NCBI RefSeq assembly: GCF_000281715.2
Contig: NZ_CP124576.1
Coordinates: 2,549,501-2,613,500, forward strand
Length of the DNA: 64,000 bases
Source: Sphingobium sp. AP49
Lineage (GTDB): Bacteria > Pseudomonadota > Alphaproteobacteria > Sphingomonadales > Sphingomonadaceae
Direction: 5' to 3'
Made by a program: the position numbers and the translations under genes. Positions 52,470 through 62,411 of this stretch are shown here, piece by piece; positions within the stretch are counted from its first letter, which is position 1; each line of letters begins with the position of its first letter. A model generated the notes under the pieces. The model was not told where the DNA came from, ran no database searches, and was given only the letters and a program-made list of their open reading frames with translations.

Positions 52470-54296
52470 TCAGGCCATCGGGGCCAGCATATCATCCGAA
52501 CCCGCCAATAGTCCTGCGGCGCAATCCAGCAACGCCTGCCGGGCAAAGGGCTTACCGATTACCGGCCGATGCGCATGGTCGACCGGCAGATGTTCCCGGC
52601 CATAACCCGATACAAAGGCGAAGGGCACGTCCCGGGCCGCCAACGCCGCCGCAACGGCGTCAACCGGTTCGCCCTGCAGATTACCATCCAGCAGCGCGAC
52701 ATCAAACTGGCCGGCTTCCACGTGGGCAAGGGCCTCGGCTGCCGATGCAGCCACAGCAAATATGACTGCCCCCTGGTCCTCCAGCAGCATGGCAATTTCC
52801 ATCGCGACCAGGGGTTCATCCTCGACCAGCAGGAAGGAGCGCCCGGCGAGGGCCGCATGCGCGCCCGTCCGTTCGCTTGCGACCCTATCCTTCGGGCTGT
52901 TGGCACTGGCGACTCTGCTGATGCGCGGCCCCATTGGCAGGGTCAGCACCCATCTGACCCCATCCGCCGCATAGTCGGCACGCGCATCGCCCCGTTCCGC
53001 CCGCAGGCTGCGTTCGATCAAGGCGGTACCGAAACCCTTGCGCGTAGGCGTGCCGACCTCTGGACCGCCGGTTTCAATCCACTCGATGACCAGGCGCTCC
53101 TCCTCGATCGTCCAGGACAGCGATACCGACCCGGTCGGAACCGAAAGCGCCCCATATTTATGCGCATTGGTGACCAACTCATGCAGGATCAGCGCCAGGT
53201 GCAATGCCAGTTCGGGCGCCAATTCCAGATCGGGTCCATCAATCCTGAGTTGCTTGACGTCGGCGGCGCCAATGTCGATCTGTCCATCGATCAGTTCGCG
53301 CAACCCCGCCCCCTGCCAGGTCGAACTGCTGAGCAGCGAATGCGCCCGCGCCAGCGCATGGATACGACCGGTAAAGGTCGGCGCGAAATCCGACGGGCCG
53401 GATGAGTGGCGCAATGTCTGGACGGCAATCGCCTGAACCGATGCCAGCGTATTTTTCACACGATGGTTGAGTTCGCCGATCAGCAACCTTTGCGTATCCT
53501 CCGCCCGCTTGCGCGCGGTGACATCCAGCATCTGGACATTGATCGATACCAGCCGTCCCCGGCCATCCAGCAAGGCGGAAAAATAGCATTCGCAATCCAG
53601 CGTGACGCCTTCGGCCGTGCGCATCCGCAAACATTGCATGTCCCGCACGCGTCGACCCGCGATCATTTCGCTGACCATCGCGCCAAAACGGCCGGCATCC
53701 TCCGGATCGAGCCAGTCCAGTTCCAGCGCGCGAAAACCGGCCACTTCCGGCGCCCGCCAGCCGAACATCCGCACCGCGCCATGCGACCACGCGATGATAT
53801 GCTGCCCTGCGTCGAATTCGATGATCGCCAACGGGGAATTGTCGCCATGCGCCTGCAACCGGGCCAGCGCAGCGGCATGCTGGTCGCGTTCGCGGGCCAG
53901 TTCCTGACGCTGGCGGAACAGTTCGACGAACAGGCCTACCTTGTGGCGCAATATGTCGGGATCGACCGGCTTGAACAGATAGTCGATCGCGCCACTCTCG
54001 TAACCGCGGAAGCGACGCTGCTCATCCGCTCCGGCGGCGGTGAGGAAGATGATCGGCACGCGCCGGGTCCGCTCCGTGCTCCGCATCAGCTCGGCCAGTT
54101 CAAAACCGTCCATGCCCGGCATCTGGACGTCGAGCAGCGCCAGCGCGACATCCTCGACAAGCAACAGTTCCAGCGCCTGCGCCCCCGAACGCGCCTTGAG
54201 TATCTCTACGCCCTCCGCCTTCAGCAAGGCTTCAAGCGCAGTCAGATTTTCCTCGACATCGTCGACGGCCAATATTTTCGCGAGCTCAGGCGGCAT
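52470..54296 (-). CDS. REC-PAS-HWE histidine kinase-REC protein
   Basis: A 608-residue soluble signalling protein. Receiver 1 (about 6-125) has D56 (LLDVQMPGMDG) and K109; a PAS domain (150-265) follows; the HWE/HisKA_2 region has H278 in LNHRVKNTLASVQAIA; HATPase (about 335-455) shows HELVTNAHKYG; a second receiver (about 490-600) has LLDGNL. HWE kinases feed the general stress or light pathways of alphaproteobacteria. Its start lies 11 nt inside the CheR gene, so the two are co-translated, and an upstream kinase gene completes the operon. Confidence 0.93.
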   Translation of the reverse strand: MPPELAKILAVDDVEENLTALEALLKAEGVEILKARSGAQALELLLVEDVALALLDVQMPGMDGFELAELMRSTERTRRVPIIFLTAAGADEQRRFRGYESGAIDYLFKPVDPDILRHKVGLFVELFRQRQELARERDQHAAALARLQAHGDNSPLAIIEFDAGQHIIAWSHGAVRMFGWRAPEVAGFRALELDWLDPEDAGRFGAMVSEMIAGRRVRDMQCLRMRTAEGVTLDCECYFSALLDGRGRLVSINVQMLDVTARKRAEDTQRLLIGELNHRVKNTLASVQAIAVQTLRHSSGPSDFAPTFTGRIHALARAHSLLSSSTWQGAGLRELIDGQIDIGAADVKQLRIDGPDLELAPELALHLALILHELVTNAHKYGALSVPTGSVSLSWTIEEERLVIEWIETGGPEVGTPTRKGFGTALIERSLRAERGDARADYAADGVRWVLTLPMGPRISRVASANSPKDRVASERTGAHAALAGRSFLLVEDEPLVAMEIAMLLEDQGAVIFAVAASAAEALAHVEAGQFDVALLDGNLQGEPVDAVAAALAARDVPFAFVSGYGREHLPVDHAHRPVIGKPFARQALLDCAAGLLAGSDDMLAPMA

Positions 54297-55149
54297 GATC
54301 GAGCGTCCTCAGGTCGGTCAGGTTGCGGCGGTATATCTTCTCGCCCTCGTCGAAATCGGCAAAGCCGTCGGCGTAGCGCGAAAAGCGCAATGTTTCCTTC
54401 GCCCCCAATCCCAGAAAGCCGCCGCGGACCAATGAGTCGCCGAACAGGCCCAGCGCCCGGTCCTGCAGATCCCGGTCGAAATAGATGAGGACATTGCGAC
54501 TGGAAATCAGCTGCGCCTCCGCGAACACCTGGTCGCTCGCCAGATTATGTTCGGCGAATACCGCGCGTCGACGCAGGCTCTTGTCGAACATCACGGCGCC
54601 ATAGGCGGCGGTATAATAGTCCGACAGCGAGGTCCTCCCGCCGGCAAGCCGATGATTTTCCGTGAATTGCTGGATGCGATCCAGATCGTAGACGCCCGCT
54701 TCCGCCTTCTCCAGCGCCGCAGGGCTGATATCGGTGCAATAGAAAATCGTGCGATCCTCCAGCCCTTCCTCGCGAAACAGGATGGCGAAGGAGTAGAATT
54801 CTTCCCCATTGGCACAGCCCGCGATCCAGACTTTGAGCGACGGGTAGGTCCGCAAATGGGGAATGACCTGCTCGCGCAGGGCACGGAAATAGGCGGGATC
54901 CCGGAACATCTCGCTTACCTGGATGGTCAGGAAACCCATAAGGTCGGCAAATACCGCCGGGTCGCGCAATAGCAGATGCTGCAATTGCGACAGGCTGGCA
55001 CACGCATGGCGTTGCTGGGCACGGGCAAGGCGCCGATGCAGTGAGCCACGCGAGTAACCACGGAAATCATAATGATACTGACGAAATATCGCCTCGAGTA
55101 GCAAGTCGAGTTCCAGCTCCTCATGCGGCGGGAAAATATCTTCGGTCAT
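54286..55149 (-). CDS. CheR-type protein methyltransferase
   Basis: A 287-residue SAM-dependent methyltransferase of the CheR family. The N-terminal helical part contains YHYDFRGYSRGSLHRRL; VSEMFRDP stands where chemotactic CheRs have TxFFR; the SAM site is VWIAGCANGEEFYSFAI; ISSRNVLIYFD closes the fold. No TPR or CheB is encoded here. Start 55149 overlaps the upstream kinase stop (ATGA at 55146-55149). With no chemoreceptor in the window, it more likely modifies a signalling partner than a classical MCP. Confidence 0.92.
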   Translation of the reverse strand: MTEDIFPPHEELELDLLLEAIFRQYHYDFRGYSRGSLHRRLARAQQRHACASLSQLQHLLLRDPAVFADLMGFLTIQVSEMFRDPAYFRALREQVIPHLRTYPSLKVWIAGCANGEEFYSFAILFREEGLEDRTIFYCTDISPAALEKAEAGVYDLDRIQQFTENHRLAGGRTSLSDYYTAAYGAVMFDKSLRRRAVFAEHNLASDQVFAEAQLISSRNVLIYFDRDLQDRALGLFGDSLVRGGFLGLGAKETLRFSRYADGFADFDEGEKIYRRNLTDLRTLDHAA

Positions 55150-58100
55150 CGCGGCATCCACACCCGTGTCAGGCTCAACAGCTTGTCCACATCCAGCGGT
55201 TTGGCCAGATAGTCGTTGGCCCCCGCATCCAGGCAATCCTGCTGATCGCGCGCCATTGCCTTGGCCGTAAGCGTGATGATCGGCAATTTCCGTCCCCAGG
55301 GCCGTGAACGGATTTCGCGCGTGGCGGCCAGACCATCCATTTCCGGCATCATCACGTCCATCAGCACCAGGTCGACCGGGTCGGTCAAACCACGCGCGGC
55401 CTCGTCCAGCGCCTGCAACGCCTCGCGCCCGTTGCGCGCGATACGGACATTGGTGCCGTGCGGCTCGAAGATGGAGGTCAGCGCATAGACATTGCGGATA
55501 TCATCTTCCACCACCAGGATGTTCCGCCCGTCCAGCGCGGCATCGCGGTTGAGCGACTTGGCGATCAATGCCTGCTGCGGCGCAGGCAGGTCCGACACCA
55601 CCTGGTGCAGGAACAGCGTGACTTCGTCGAGCAGACGCTCGGGCGACTTGGCACCCTTGACGATGATCGACTTGGAATAGCGCCGCAACCGCATCTCTTC
55701 GTCACTGCTCAGGTCGCGGCCAGTATAGACTATCACGGGCGGAAAGCCGACCGCCTCGTCGGCGCTCAGTCGATCGAGCAGGTCAAGCCCGGACGCATCG
55801 GGCAGGTTGAGATCAAGCACCATGCAATCGAATGTCTCGCGCCCCAGCAGATCAAAACACTGGGCTGCCGAATGGGCCTCGACCGTCTCGACATCGCGCG
55901 ACGCCAGCAAAAGCTTCACGCTTTCGGCCTGCTGAGCATCGTCCTCCACCACCAGAACGCGACGCATGCGCTGGGCCATGCGCGCCTCCAGTCCCTCCAA
56001 CATCCCGACCAGCGCGGCGCGCTTCACCGGCTTGAACAGATACCCGATCGCGCCGCTGGAAAGCGCCGCCTGGCTATCGTCATCCACCGACACGACATGC
56101 ACCGGAATGTGGCGCGTGCGCACGTCCCGCTTGATCCGATCCAGTACGGAAAGCCCGGTATGATCGGGCAGGTTCATGTCTAGGATCACCGCATTGGGCA
56201 CATATTGCCGCGCCATCAGCGCGCCTTCGTCGGCGGTACCAGCGATCAGGCACTGAAATTTCAGTTCATGCGCGATGTCGCGTAGGATGCCGGCAAATAC
56301 CGGATCATCCTCGACGATCAGAATGACCCGGGTATCGCCCGTCAGATGTTCACGGTCATCCTGCAGAGCCGGTCCGGAGCGGGACTGCAGCGGCGCGGTA
56401 TTGGGCGACACGACACGTGGTCGGGCCTGTTCCACAGCCGGCTGTGCCGCCATGATTGCGGCAGGATCGAACCGTTCCGGCAGGATCAGCGCGAAGGCAC
56501 TGCCCTCTCCTTCCTGGCTTTCCACTTCCACTGTGCCACCCAGCAGCCGCGCCAGTTCACGCGAAATCGACAGGCCGAGGCCGGTGCCCCCATATTTGCG
56601 GCTGATCGTGCCATCCGCCTGCTGAAACGCCTCGAAGATAAGCTGCTGCTGATCGGCCGCTATGCCCACGCCGGTATCGCGCACGATAAAGGCGATCCGT
56701 CCCGGACTGCGGGGTTCCACCGCGACCATGACCGATCCCTGGTCAGTGAACTTGATCGCGTTGGACAGGAAATTCTTGAGCACCTGCTCGATCCGTTGCG
56801 GGTCGCTTTCAATCTCCACAGGCGCTTCGCTATCGGCCTTGGCTCCGAACACCAGCCCCTTGGCTGCGGCCGAGGGGGCGAAAATTGCGGATAGCTTGTC
56901 CAGCATGGGCGCAATGCGGATCCGACGGGGCTGCAATTCCAGCTTCCCTGCCTCGATCTTGGAAATATCGAGAATATCGTTGATCAAGGTCAGCAGATCA
57001 TTGCCCGACGTCTCGATCGTCTCGGCATGTCGCACCTGTTCGGCATTCAGATTGCCGGCGCGATTTTCGGCGAGGAGGCGCGCCATGATCAGCAGCGAGT
57101 TAAGCGGCGTGCGCAGTTCATGGCTCATATTCGCCAGAAACTCCGACTTATAGCGGCTCGATTGCTGCAACTCCCCGGCTTGGTTTTTGAGCGAGACCTG
57201 CGCGCGCGACAGATCATCACGCTGAATCTCCAGTTGACGGGTCTGTTCTTCCAGCTGGACGTTGGTCTGCTCCAACTCGCTTTGCTGCGCTTCCAGCCTG
57301 ACGGCGGATTCCTGCAACTGACGGCTTTGCTGCTCCAGTTCCTCGTTATTGGCGCGCAGTTCCTCACTCTGTGCCTGCAACTCTTCGGCCTGTTGCTGGG
57401 TTTCTTCCAGCAGTTCGCGCAGGCGGGCACGATATTTCCCGGAACGGATCGCCACTCCGAACTGCCCTTCGACCCTATCAAGCAAGGCCATTGCGTCATG
57501 GCCCATATCCTTGGGCAGGCCCAGTTCGATCGCAGCATTGATCGCCCCGTCGGCCTTGGTCGTGGTAATGATCAAGGTTTCGGGATGGGCACGGCCAAGC
57601 GCCGATCCATAGGTCAGATAGCCGTCGGGGACCGCGTCGAGAATGAAGCTGCGCCGCCCCGCGACCGCCTGGCCAAGCAGGCCATCGCCCGGGCCAAAAC
57701 GCTCGGGCAGATTGGCGTCCGCCGGTACCGCATAGGTGGCATAGCGCCGAAATCCGTCGCCATTGGCGATATAGATCACGCCGGCCTGCGCCTTGAGATA
57801 TTCGGCCAGGAAGGTGAGTGCGCTGGTCGCAAGATCCTCGAGCGATTGCTCTCCACTGACCGCCTCCGCCAGTCCGACCTGCCCCGCCTGCAACCATTCC
57901 TCGCGGGCGATGGCCAGCTTGTTGCGAATGAAGAGCAGGCCGATCGCTGCCAATATCCAATAGATTGCGATACCCAGAACGCGGTTGACCAGGGCCACGG
58001 CGGGATCGACCCCAGTGGGGGCCAGATAAAAGCCAAAGCAGGTCAGCAATGTCGCGACGGCAGCGATTATGAGCGGCAATTGCGGCCGACGCCCCTGATA

Positions 58101-58256
58101 GGCAAGCACGACCGGCAGCAAATAGGCGACCCATACCGCCGTTCCGAGCGGAAAGATCAGGTCGGCGCCGAAGGGCAGGACCAAAAATGCCAGCAGCCCG
58201 ACATAGAGCAAGAGCTGGGCCGACGACGATGTTTTACTAACGCTAGAATTTGCCAT
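55146..58256 (-). CDS. Four-TM GAF hybrid histidine kinase with three receiver domains
   Basis: A 1036-residue hybrid kinase. Four hydrophobic helices (about 14-110) form the membrane part, then a GAF domain (138-275), a long Gln/Glu-rich coiled coil (276-365), HisKA with H379 (FLANMSHELRTPLN), HATPase (about 490-605; GGTGLGLSISREL), and receivers at about 660-775 (ILDMNLPD), 795-910 (VLDLNLPD) and 925-1036 (LMDVMMPEMDG). The coiled coil is a phase-sensitive signalling helix. First gene of the kinase-cheR-kinase operon. Start 58256 has only a weak ribosome-binding site and remains uncertain. Confidence 0.9.
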   Translation of the reverse strand: MANSSVSKTSSSAQLLLYVGLLAFLVLPFGADLIFPLGTAVWVAYLLPVVLAYQGRRPQLPLIIAAVATLLTCFGFYLAPTGVDPAVALVNRVLGIAIYWILAAIGLLFIRNKLAIAREEWLQAGQVGLAEAVSGEQSLEDLATSALTFLAEYLKAQAGVIYIANGDGFRRYATYAVPADANLPERFGPGDGLLGQAVAGRRSFILDAVPDGYLTYGSALGRAHPETLIITTTKADGAINAAIELGLPKDMGHDAMALLDRVEGQFGVAIRSGKYRARLRELLEETQQQAEELQAQSEELRANNEELEQQSRQLQESAVRLEAQQSELEQTNVQLEEQTRQLEIQRDDLSRAQVSLKNQAGELQQSSRYKSEFLANMSHELRTPLNSLLIMARLLAENRAGNLNAEQVRHAETIETSGNDLLTLINDILDISKIEAGKLELQPRRIRIAPMLDKLSAIFAPSAAAKGLVFGAKADSEAPVEIESDPQRIEQVLKNFLSNAIKFTDQGSVMVAVEPRSPGRIAFIVRDTGVGIAADQQQLIFEAFQQADGTISRKYGGTGLGLSISRELARLLGGTVEVESQEGEGSAFALILPERFDPAAIMAAQPAVEQARPRVVSPNTAPLQSRSGPALQDDREHLTGDTRVILIVEDDPVFAGILRDIAHELKFQCLIAGTADEGALMARQYVPNAVILDMNLPDHTGLSVLDRIKRDVRTRHIPVHVVSVDDDSQAALSSGAIGYLFKPVKRAALVGMLEGLEARMAQRMRRVLVVEDDAQQAESVKLLLASRDVETVEAHSAAQCFDLLGRETFDCMVLDLNLPDASGLDLLDRLSADEAVGFPPVIVYTGRDLSSDEEMRLRRYSKSIIVKGAKSPERLLDEVTLFLHQVVSDLPAPQQALIAKSLNRDAALDGRNILVVEDDIRNVYALTSIFEPHGTNVRIARNGREALQALDEAARGLTDPVDLVLMDVMMPEMDGLAATREIRSRPWGRKLPIITLTAKAMARDQQDCLDAGANDYLAKPLDVDKLLSLTRVWMPR

Positions 58257-58451
58257 GATAGCTGATCTGGACGCGCGGGCGCTTGGCCGCAACAATCTGG
58301 ATCGGTTTCCCCCAAAAATTATCCCGCCCCGCGCGGCTGCCACGCACGAACGATCCAGATCGGATCGGGTTCCGTCTGGGTCTTCGCAAGAACGGCAAGG
58401 CGCAGGCAGGAACGACAGCACCGGCCCCGGATGCTGTCGTTCATCCCGGCT
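58257..58451. other. Intergenic region with inverted repeats upstream of the kinase operon
   Basis: 195 bp. ATCTGGATCG (58295-58304) and CGATCCAGAT (58351-58360) are perfect inverted copies 46 nt apart, and AACGACAGCA (58411-58420) / TGCTGTCGTT (58432-58441) is a perfect 10-bp hairpin 11 nt after the glycine-zipper stop codon, a likely weak terminator without a T-tract. No promoter could be assigned with confidence. Confidence 0.5.
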
Positions 58452-58793
58452 TTAGCAGCTTGAATTGCGATCGATCGCGCGGCCGGCCAAGGCGCCCGCG
58501 CCAGCGCCGATAATCGTGCCCGGTGCCCGATCGCCCCGTGTGTCAACCGCACGGCCGAGCAGGGCGCCCGCGACACCGCCGACCAACAGGCCGGTTGTTC
58601 CGCCGGACTTGCGGCAGCGATAGCTGCGGTCGTCGCGATACCCCCGGCGGTCGGCATAGCGGCCGCGATCATGACCGCGATCATTGTGATGCCAGCCATG
58701 GCCGCGATCACGGGCGAATGATGTGACCGGAACGGTCGCGGAAAAAGTCGCGGCTGCCATAGCGATGGCGATGATGGACTTGCGAATAATCAT
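58452..58793 (-). CDS. Exported glycine-zipper protein
   Basis: A 113-residue small protein with a signal peptide (to about residue 27, SFA-RD), an Arg/His/Asp/Tyr-rich hydrophilic stretch (28-58) and a glycine-zipper 2TM-like segment (GGTTGLLVGGVAGALLGRAVD and GTIIGAGAGALAGRAID). The family (RcnB/17-kDa antigen-like) inserts in or lies at the outer membrane; function unknown. GAGGAG lies 5 nt before the ATG. Probably monocistronic. Confidence 0.88.
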   Translation of the reverse strand: MIIRKSIIAIAMAAATFSATVPVTSFARDRGHGWHHNDRGHDRGRYADRRGYRDDRSYRCRKSGGTTGLLVGGVAGALLGRAVDTRGDRAPGTIIGAGAGALAGRAIDRNSSC

Positions 58794-59056
58794 TGGGTTC
58801 TCCTCAACCTGATCAATGCTTTGTACGTCTCCTTCTGCCCTGCACCGGGTGGCCGAAATCTGAACCGGCTGGTTATCTGCCGTTCAGGAAACGCCGCTCC
58901 GGCCAAAACCACCACCATGTGGAAACAAATCCCGCATTGCGGCCAACATCTTGACAGCAGTCTTCCTGCAGGAGAAAGTGGCCTGACCAATTTCATAAAC
59001 AATTGGCGCGCGGCCGGTTCGGTTCCGCCGTGAAAGCCCGATAGCAGGATGAGGAG

Positions 59057-62000
59057 ATGATGATGGCGGGAAGACTGGCGCTGTGCGCCCTGCTTGGTGC
59101 GGCATCGACACAGGCGATCGGCTTGGCCGCCGCCCATGACTCGTCGGCCTATATCCAGTCGCCCCGCCAGACCTATAATCTCAATTCCGACTGGCAGATG
59201 ACCACCGGCGATCAGACCGGCGCGCAGCAGGCCGACTTTGACGACAAGGACTGGCAGCGCGTCACCCTGCCCAACGCCTTCAACGAAACCCAGGCTTTCA
59301 CCCGCGATATCAAGGCGCTGTCGACCGGCATCATCTGGTATCGCAAGCACATCACGCTCCCCGCCGATGCGACACGCGGCAGGGCCTTCCTGGAATTTGA
59401 AGGCGTGCGCCAGGCCGCCGAAATCTGGGTCAATGGCCGTTCGGTCGCCCTGTCCGAACATGGCGTGATGGCCTTCGGCGCCGATATTAGGGCTGCACTC
59501 AAACCCGGCGACAATGTCATCGCCGTGCGCGTCGACAATGACTGGAAGTACAAGGAACGGGCCACCGGCAGCGGCTTCCAGTGGAACAACGACAATTTCA
59601 ACGTCAATTATGGCGGCATCACCAAGAATGTCCGGCTCCACCTGACCGGCCAAGTCTATCAGACGCTGCCGCTCTATTCGTCGCTCGGCACGACCGGCCA
59701 ATATGTCTGGGCCGACGGTTTCGACATCGCCGGCCGCCGCGCGACCATCCATGCCGAAAGCCAGGTCCGCAACGACAGCGCCGCCGCACGCGCCTTGTCG
59801 CTCCGCGTCGAAATCCGCGATCCCGCCGGCCGCCGCATCGCCCGGTTCGACAGTGCCGCCACCTCGATCGCACCCGGCCAGACTGCCACCCTCGCCGCCG
59901 CCGCGCCGGTCGCCGACCTCCATTATTGGAGCTGGGGCTATGGCTATCTCTACACCGTCACGACCAGCCTGATGGACAAGGACAAGGTCATCGACAGCGT
60001 CGATACGAAGACCGGCTTCCGCCAGACCCGCTTCGGCGATGGCAAGGTCGATCTCAACGGCCGTACGATCATGGTCCATGGCTATGCCCAGCGCACCTCC
60101 AACGAATGGCCCGCCGTCGGCACCTCCATCCCGCCCTGGATCAGCGACTTCTCCAACGCACTGATGGTGGAAAGCGGCGGCAATCTGGTCCGCTGGATGC
60201 ACGTCACCCCGTCCAAGCAGGACATCGAATCCGCCGACCGCGTCGGCCTGATGCAGGCGATGCCGGCCGGCGACGCCGAAAGCGACGTGACCGGCCGTCG
60301 CTGGGACCAGCGCAAGGATGTGATGCGCGACGCGATCATCTATAATCGCAACAATCCCTCGATCCTCTTCTACGAAAGCGGGAACGAGAATATCAGCGAA
60401 GCGCATATGGCGGAGATGAAGGCGATCCGCGACCTTTACGATCCCCACGGCGGCCGCGCCATCGGATCGCGCGAGATGCTGGACAGCAAGGTCGCCGAAT
60501 ATGGCGGCGAGATGCTCTATATCAACAAGAGCGCGAAGCATCCGATGTGGTCGATGGAATATAGCCGCGACGAAGCCGCCCGCGCCTATCAGGACAATTT
60601 CACCCCGCCCTTCCACAAGGATGCGCCCGACTATAATCGCAACCAGGACAGCCACGCCATCGAGGATGTGAAGCGCTGGAACGACTATTATGTCATGCGG
60701 CCGGGCACCGGCACCCGCGTCAGTTCGGGCGGCGTCAACATCATCTGGTCGGACAGCAACACCCATTATCGCGGCGACAATAATTACCGCCGCTCGGGCG
60801 AGGTCGACGCCGTGCGCATCCCCAAGCAGGGCTTTTTCGCGCATCAGGTGATGTGGAACGACTGGGTCGACAGCGTCACCCCCGCCACCCACATCATCGG
60901 CCACTGGAACTACGCCCCCGGCACGGTCAAGGACGTGGCCGTCATATCCAATGGGCAGAGCGTCGAGCTGTTCCTCAACGGCCGCTCGCTCGGCAAGGGG
61001 CAGCGCAGCGACAGCTTCCTCTTCAGCTGGAAAAATATCGCCTTCGCCCCCGGCACGCTCCGCGCCGTCGCCACCCACGCCGATGGCAAGACTTCGGAAT
61101 ATAGCCTCTCCACCACCGGCCCGGCGGTCGCGCTGAAGCTCACCCCCCATGTCTCCCCGCGCGGCTTCGTCATGGACGGCGCCGACATCGCACTGGTCGA
61201 TGTCGAGGCGGTCGATGCCCAGGGCCGCCGCGTGCCGGTCGACGCCAGCAAGGTCCATTTCGACCTCAAGGGGCCGGCGCTCTGGCGCGGCGGCATTGCC
61301 CAGGGCGACAGCCATGGCAAGGTCCGCGCCGGCCAGACCGAAGGCGAAGCCGTAGTAACCAAGGCGCATGGCGCGGACGGCACCACCTCCTATGCCGGCA
61401 CCGCGCGCGAGGAGGATAATTATATCCTCTCGCCCGACCTGCCGCTGGAAGGCGGCGTCAATCGCGTCCTGATCCGCGCAGGCACCAAGGCGGGCACGGT
61501 GTCGCTCACCGCGACGGCGCCGGGCCTGAAAACGGCCAGCCTGTCGATCCAGACCAAGCTGCCCGCCGCCACCAAGGGCGGTCTGTCGACCGACTTCGCC
61601 GACGCCTTCCAGCCCGGCAGCCTGGTGCGCGGCCCGACGCCCACCACCCCCAGCTTTACCCCGCACCGCACCAGCTTCGTCGCGCAGGATATCCGCGCCG
61701 GGTCGGGACAGGCCGATGCCGGTGCCACCGTCGACGACAATGAACTCACCCGCTGGGCGAGCGACGGCAGGCCTGACAATGGCTGGATCGAATATCGCTT
61801 CGCCGCCCCGGTGCGCCTCAGCGAAATCGACCTGAAGCTGGTCGGCTGGCGCTCGCGCGCCTATCCGCTCGAACTGACGATCGACGGCAAGAGCGTCTGG
61901 CGCGGCGAGACCGAGCGGCAGCTTGGCTACACCACGCTGCGCTTTCCCGCCACGACCGGCCAGACACTGCGCATCCGCCAGACCGGCCCGGTGCAGGACA

Positions 62001-62128
62001 AGGACGCCTTCGGCAAGGTGGTGGAACTCGCCAGCGCCCGCCAGGCCGGCGACACCGGCGCCGACGCGGTGCCGCCCGGCTGGCACCTGGGCATCGTCGA
62101 AGCCGAATTCCACGGCCCGGTCGACTAG
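59057..62128 (+). CDS. Exported glycoside hydrolase family 2 protein
   Basis: A 1023-residue secreted enzyme (signal peptide to about residue 26). It has the GH2 layout: jelly-roll sugar-binding domain (about 38-200), immunoglobulin-like domain (200-325), TIM barrel (330-620), further beta domains with the FLNGRSLG motif of the DUF4982 type, and a C-terminal discoidin-like (F5/8) domain (about 905-1020). Candidate acid/base is E444 in NPSILFYESGNENIS and nucleophile E501 in SMEYS. It probably removes a beta-linked sugar from plant or microbial polysaccharides. A GAGGAG lies directly before three ATG codons (59057, 59060, 59063). A TonB receptor lies beyond. Confidence 0.88.
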   Translation: MMMAGRLALCALLGAASTQAIGLAAAHDSSAYIQSPRQTYNLNSDWQMTTGDQTGAQQADFDDKDWQRVTLPNAFNETQAFTRDIKALSTGIIWYRKHITLPADATRGRAFLEFEGVRQAAEIWVNGRSVALSEHGVMAFGADIRAALKPGDNVIAVRVDNDWKYKERATGSGFQWNNDNFNVNYGGITKNVRLHLTGQVYQTLPLYSSLGTTGQYVWADGFDIAGRRATIHAESQVRNDSAAARALSLRVEIRDPAGRRIARFDSAATSIAPGQTATLAAAAPVADLHYWSWGYGYLYTVTTSLMDKDKVIDSVDTKTGFRQTRFGDGKVDLNGRTIMVHGYAQRTSNEWPAVGTSIPPWISDFSNALMVESGGNLVRWMHVTPSKQDIESADRVGLMQAMPAGDAESDVTGRRWDQRKDVMRDAIIYNRNNPSILFYESGNENISEAHMAEMKAIRDLYDPHGGRAIGSREMLDSKVAEYGGEMLYINKSAKHPMWSMEYSRDEAARAYQDNFTPPFHKDAPDYNRNQDSHAIEDVKRWNDYYVMRPGTGTRVSSGGVNIIWSDSNTHYRGDNNYRRSGEVDAVRIPKQGFFAHQVMWNDWVDSVTPATHIIGHWNYAPGTVKDVAVISNGQSVELFLNGRSLGKGQRSDSFLFSWKNIAFAPGTLRAVATHADGKTSEYSLSTTGPAVALKLTPHVSPRGFVMDGADIALVDVEAVDAQGRRVPVDASKVHFDLKGPALWRGGIAQGDSHGKVRAGQTEGEAVVTKAHGADGTTSYAGTAREEDNYILSPDLPLEGGVNRVLIRAGTKAGTVSLTATAPGLKTASLSIQTKLPAATKGGLSTDFADAFQPGSLVRGPTPTTPSFTPHRTSFVAQDIRAGSGQADAGATVDDNELTRWASDGRPDNGWIEYRFAAPVRLSEIDLKLVGWRSRAYPLELTIDGKSVWRGETERQLGYTTLRFPATTGQTLRIRQTGPVQDKDAFGKVVELASARQAGDTGADAVPPGWHLGIVEAEFHGPVD

Positions 62129-62161
62129 GCGGACGGTCTGCAAACGACCAGATGCGGCAAT

Positions 62162-62267
62162 CGTCACCCCGGCCCCTTCGACAGGCTCAGGACAGGCTTG
62201 AGCCGGGGTCCCGCTTCTTTATCTGTTGCATAGAAAAGCGGGATGCCGGGTCAAGCCCGGCATGACG
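62162..62267. repeat. Compound intergenic repeat downstream of GH2
   Basis: A 106-bp element beginning CGTCACCCCGGC and ending GCCCGGCATGACG. It folds into nested hairpins: ACCCCGGC/GCCGGGGT, CCCGCTT/AAGCGGG and ATGCCGGG/CCCGGCAT. The TTCGACAGGCTCAGGA part is shared with the repeat at 45967-46071. Typical of the multi-copy palindromic elements of sphingomonad genomes. Confidence 0.8.
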
Positions 62268-62411
62268 GATGTGGGTAGGGCGGCTTGCGGCCATTTTTGG
62301 TCATTAGTCGAGCGCGCTTGTTTTCCTATTAGATGACCTTTCTGCCCCTGCTGATGTGCTGACGGGAAGGGAAGTGCACCTATGACCCCGCTGCGACAGC
62401 AGTGGGTCCGG

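Noticed and set aside
58790..62167. 1125-codon open frame on the minus strand opposite the GH2 gene
   Set aside because: The plus-strand frame has a signal peptide, ribosome-binding site and full GH2 motifs. The antisense frame encodes only a compositionally biased D/A/G/R/H protein, an effect of high third-position GC.
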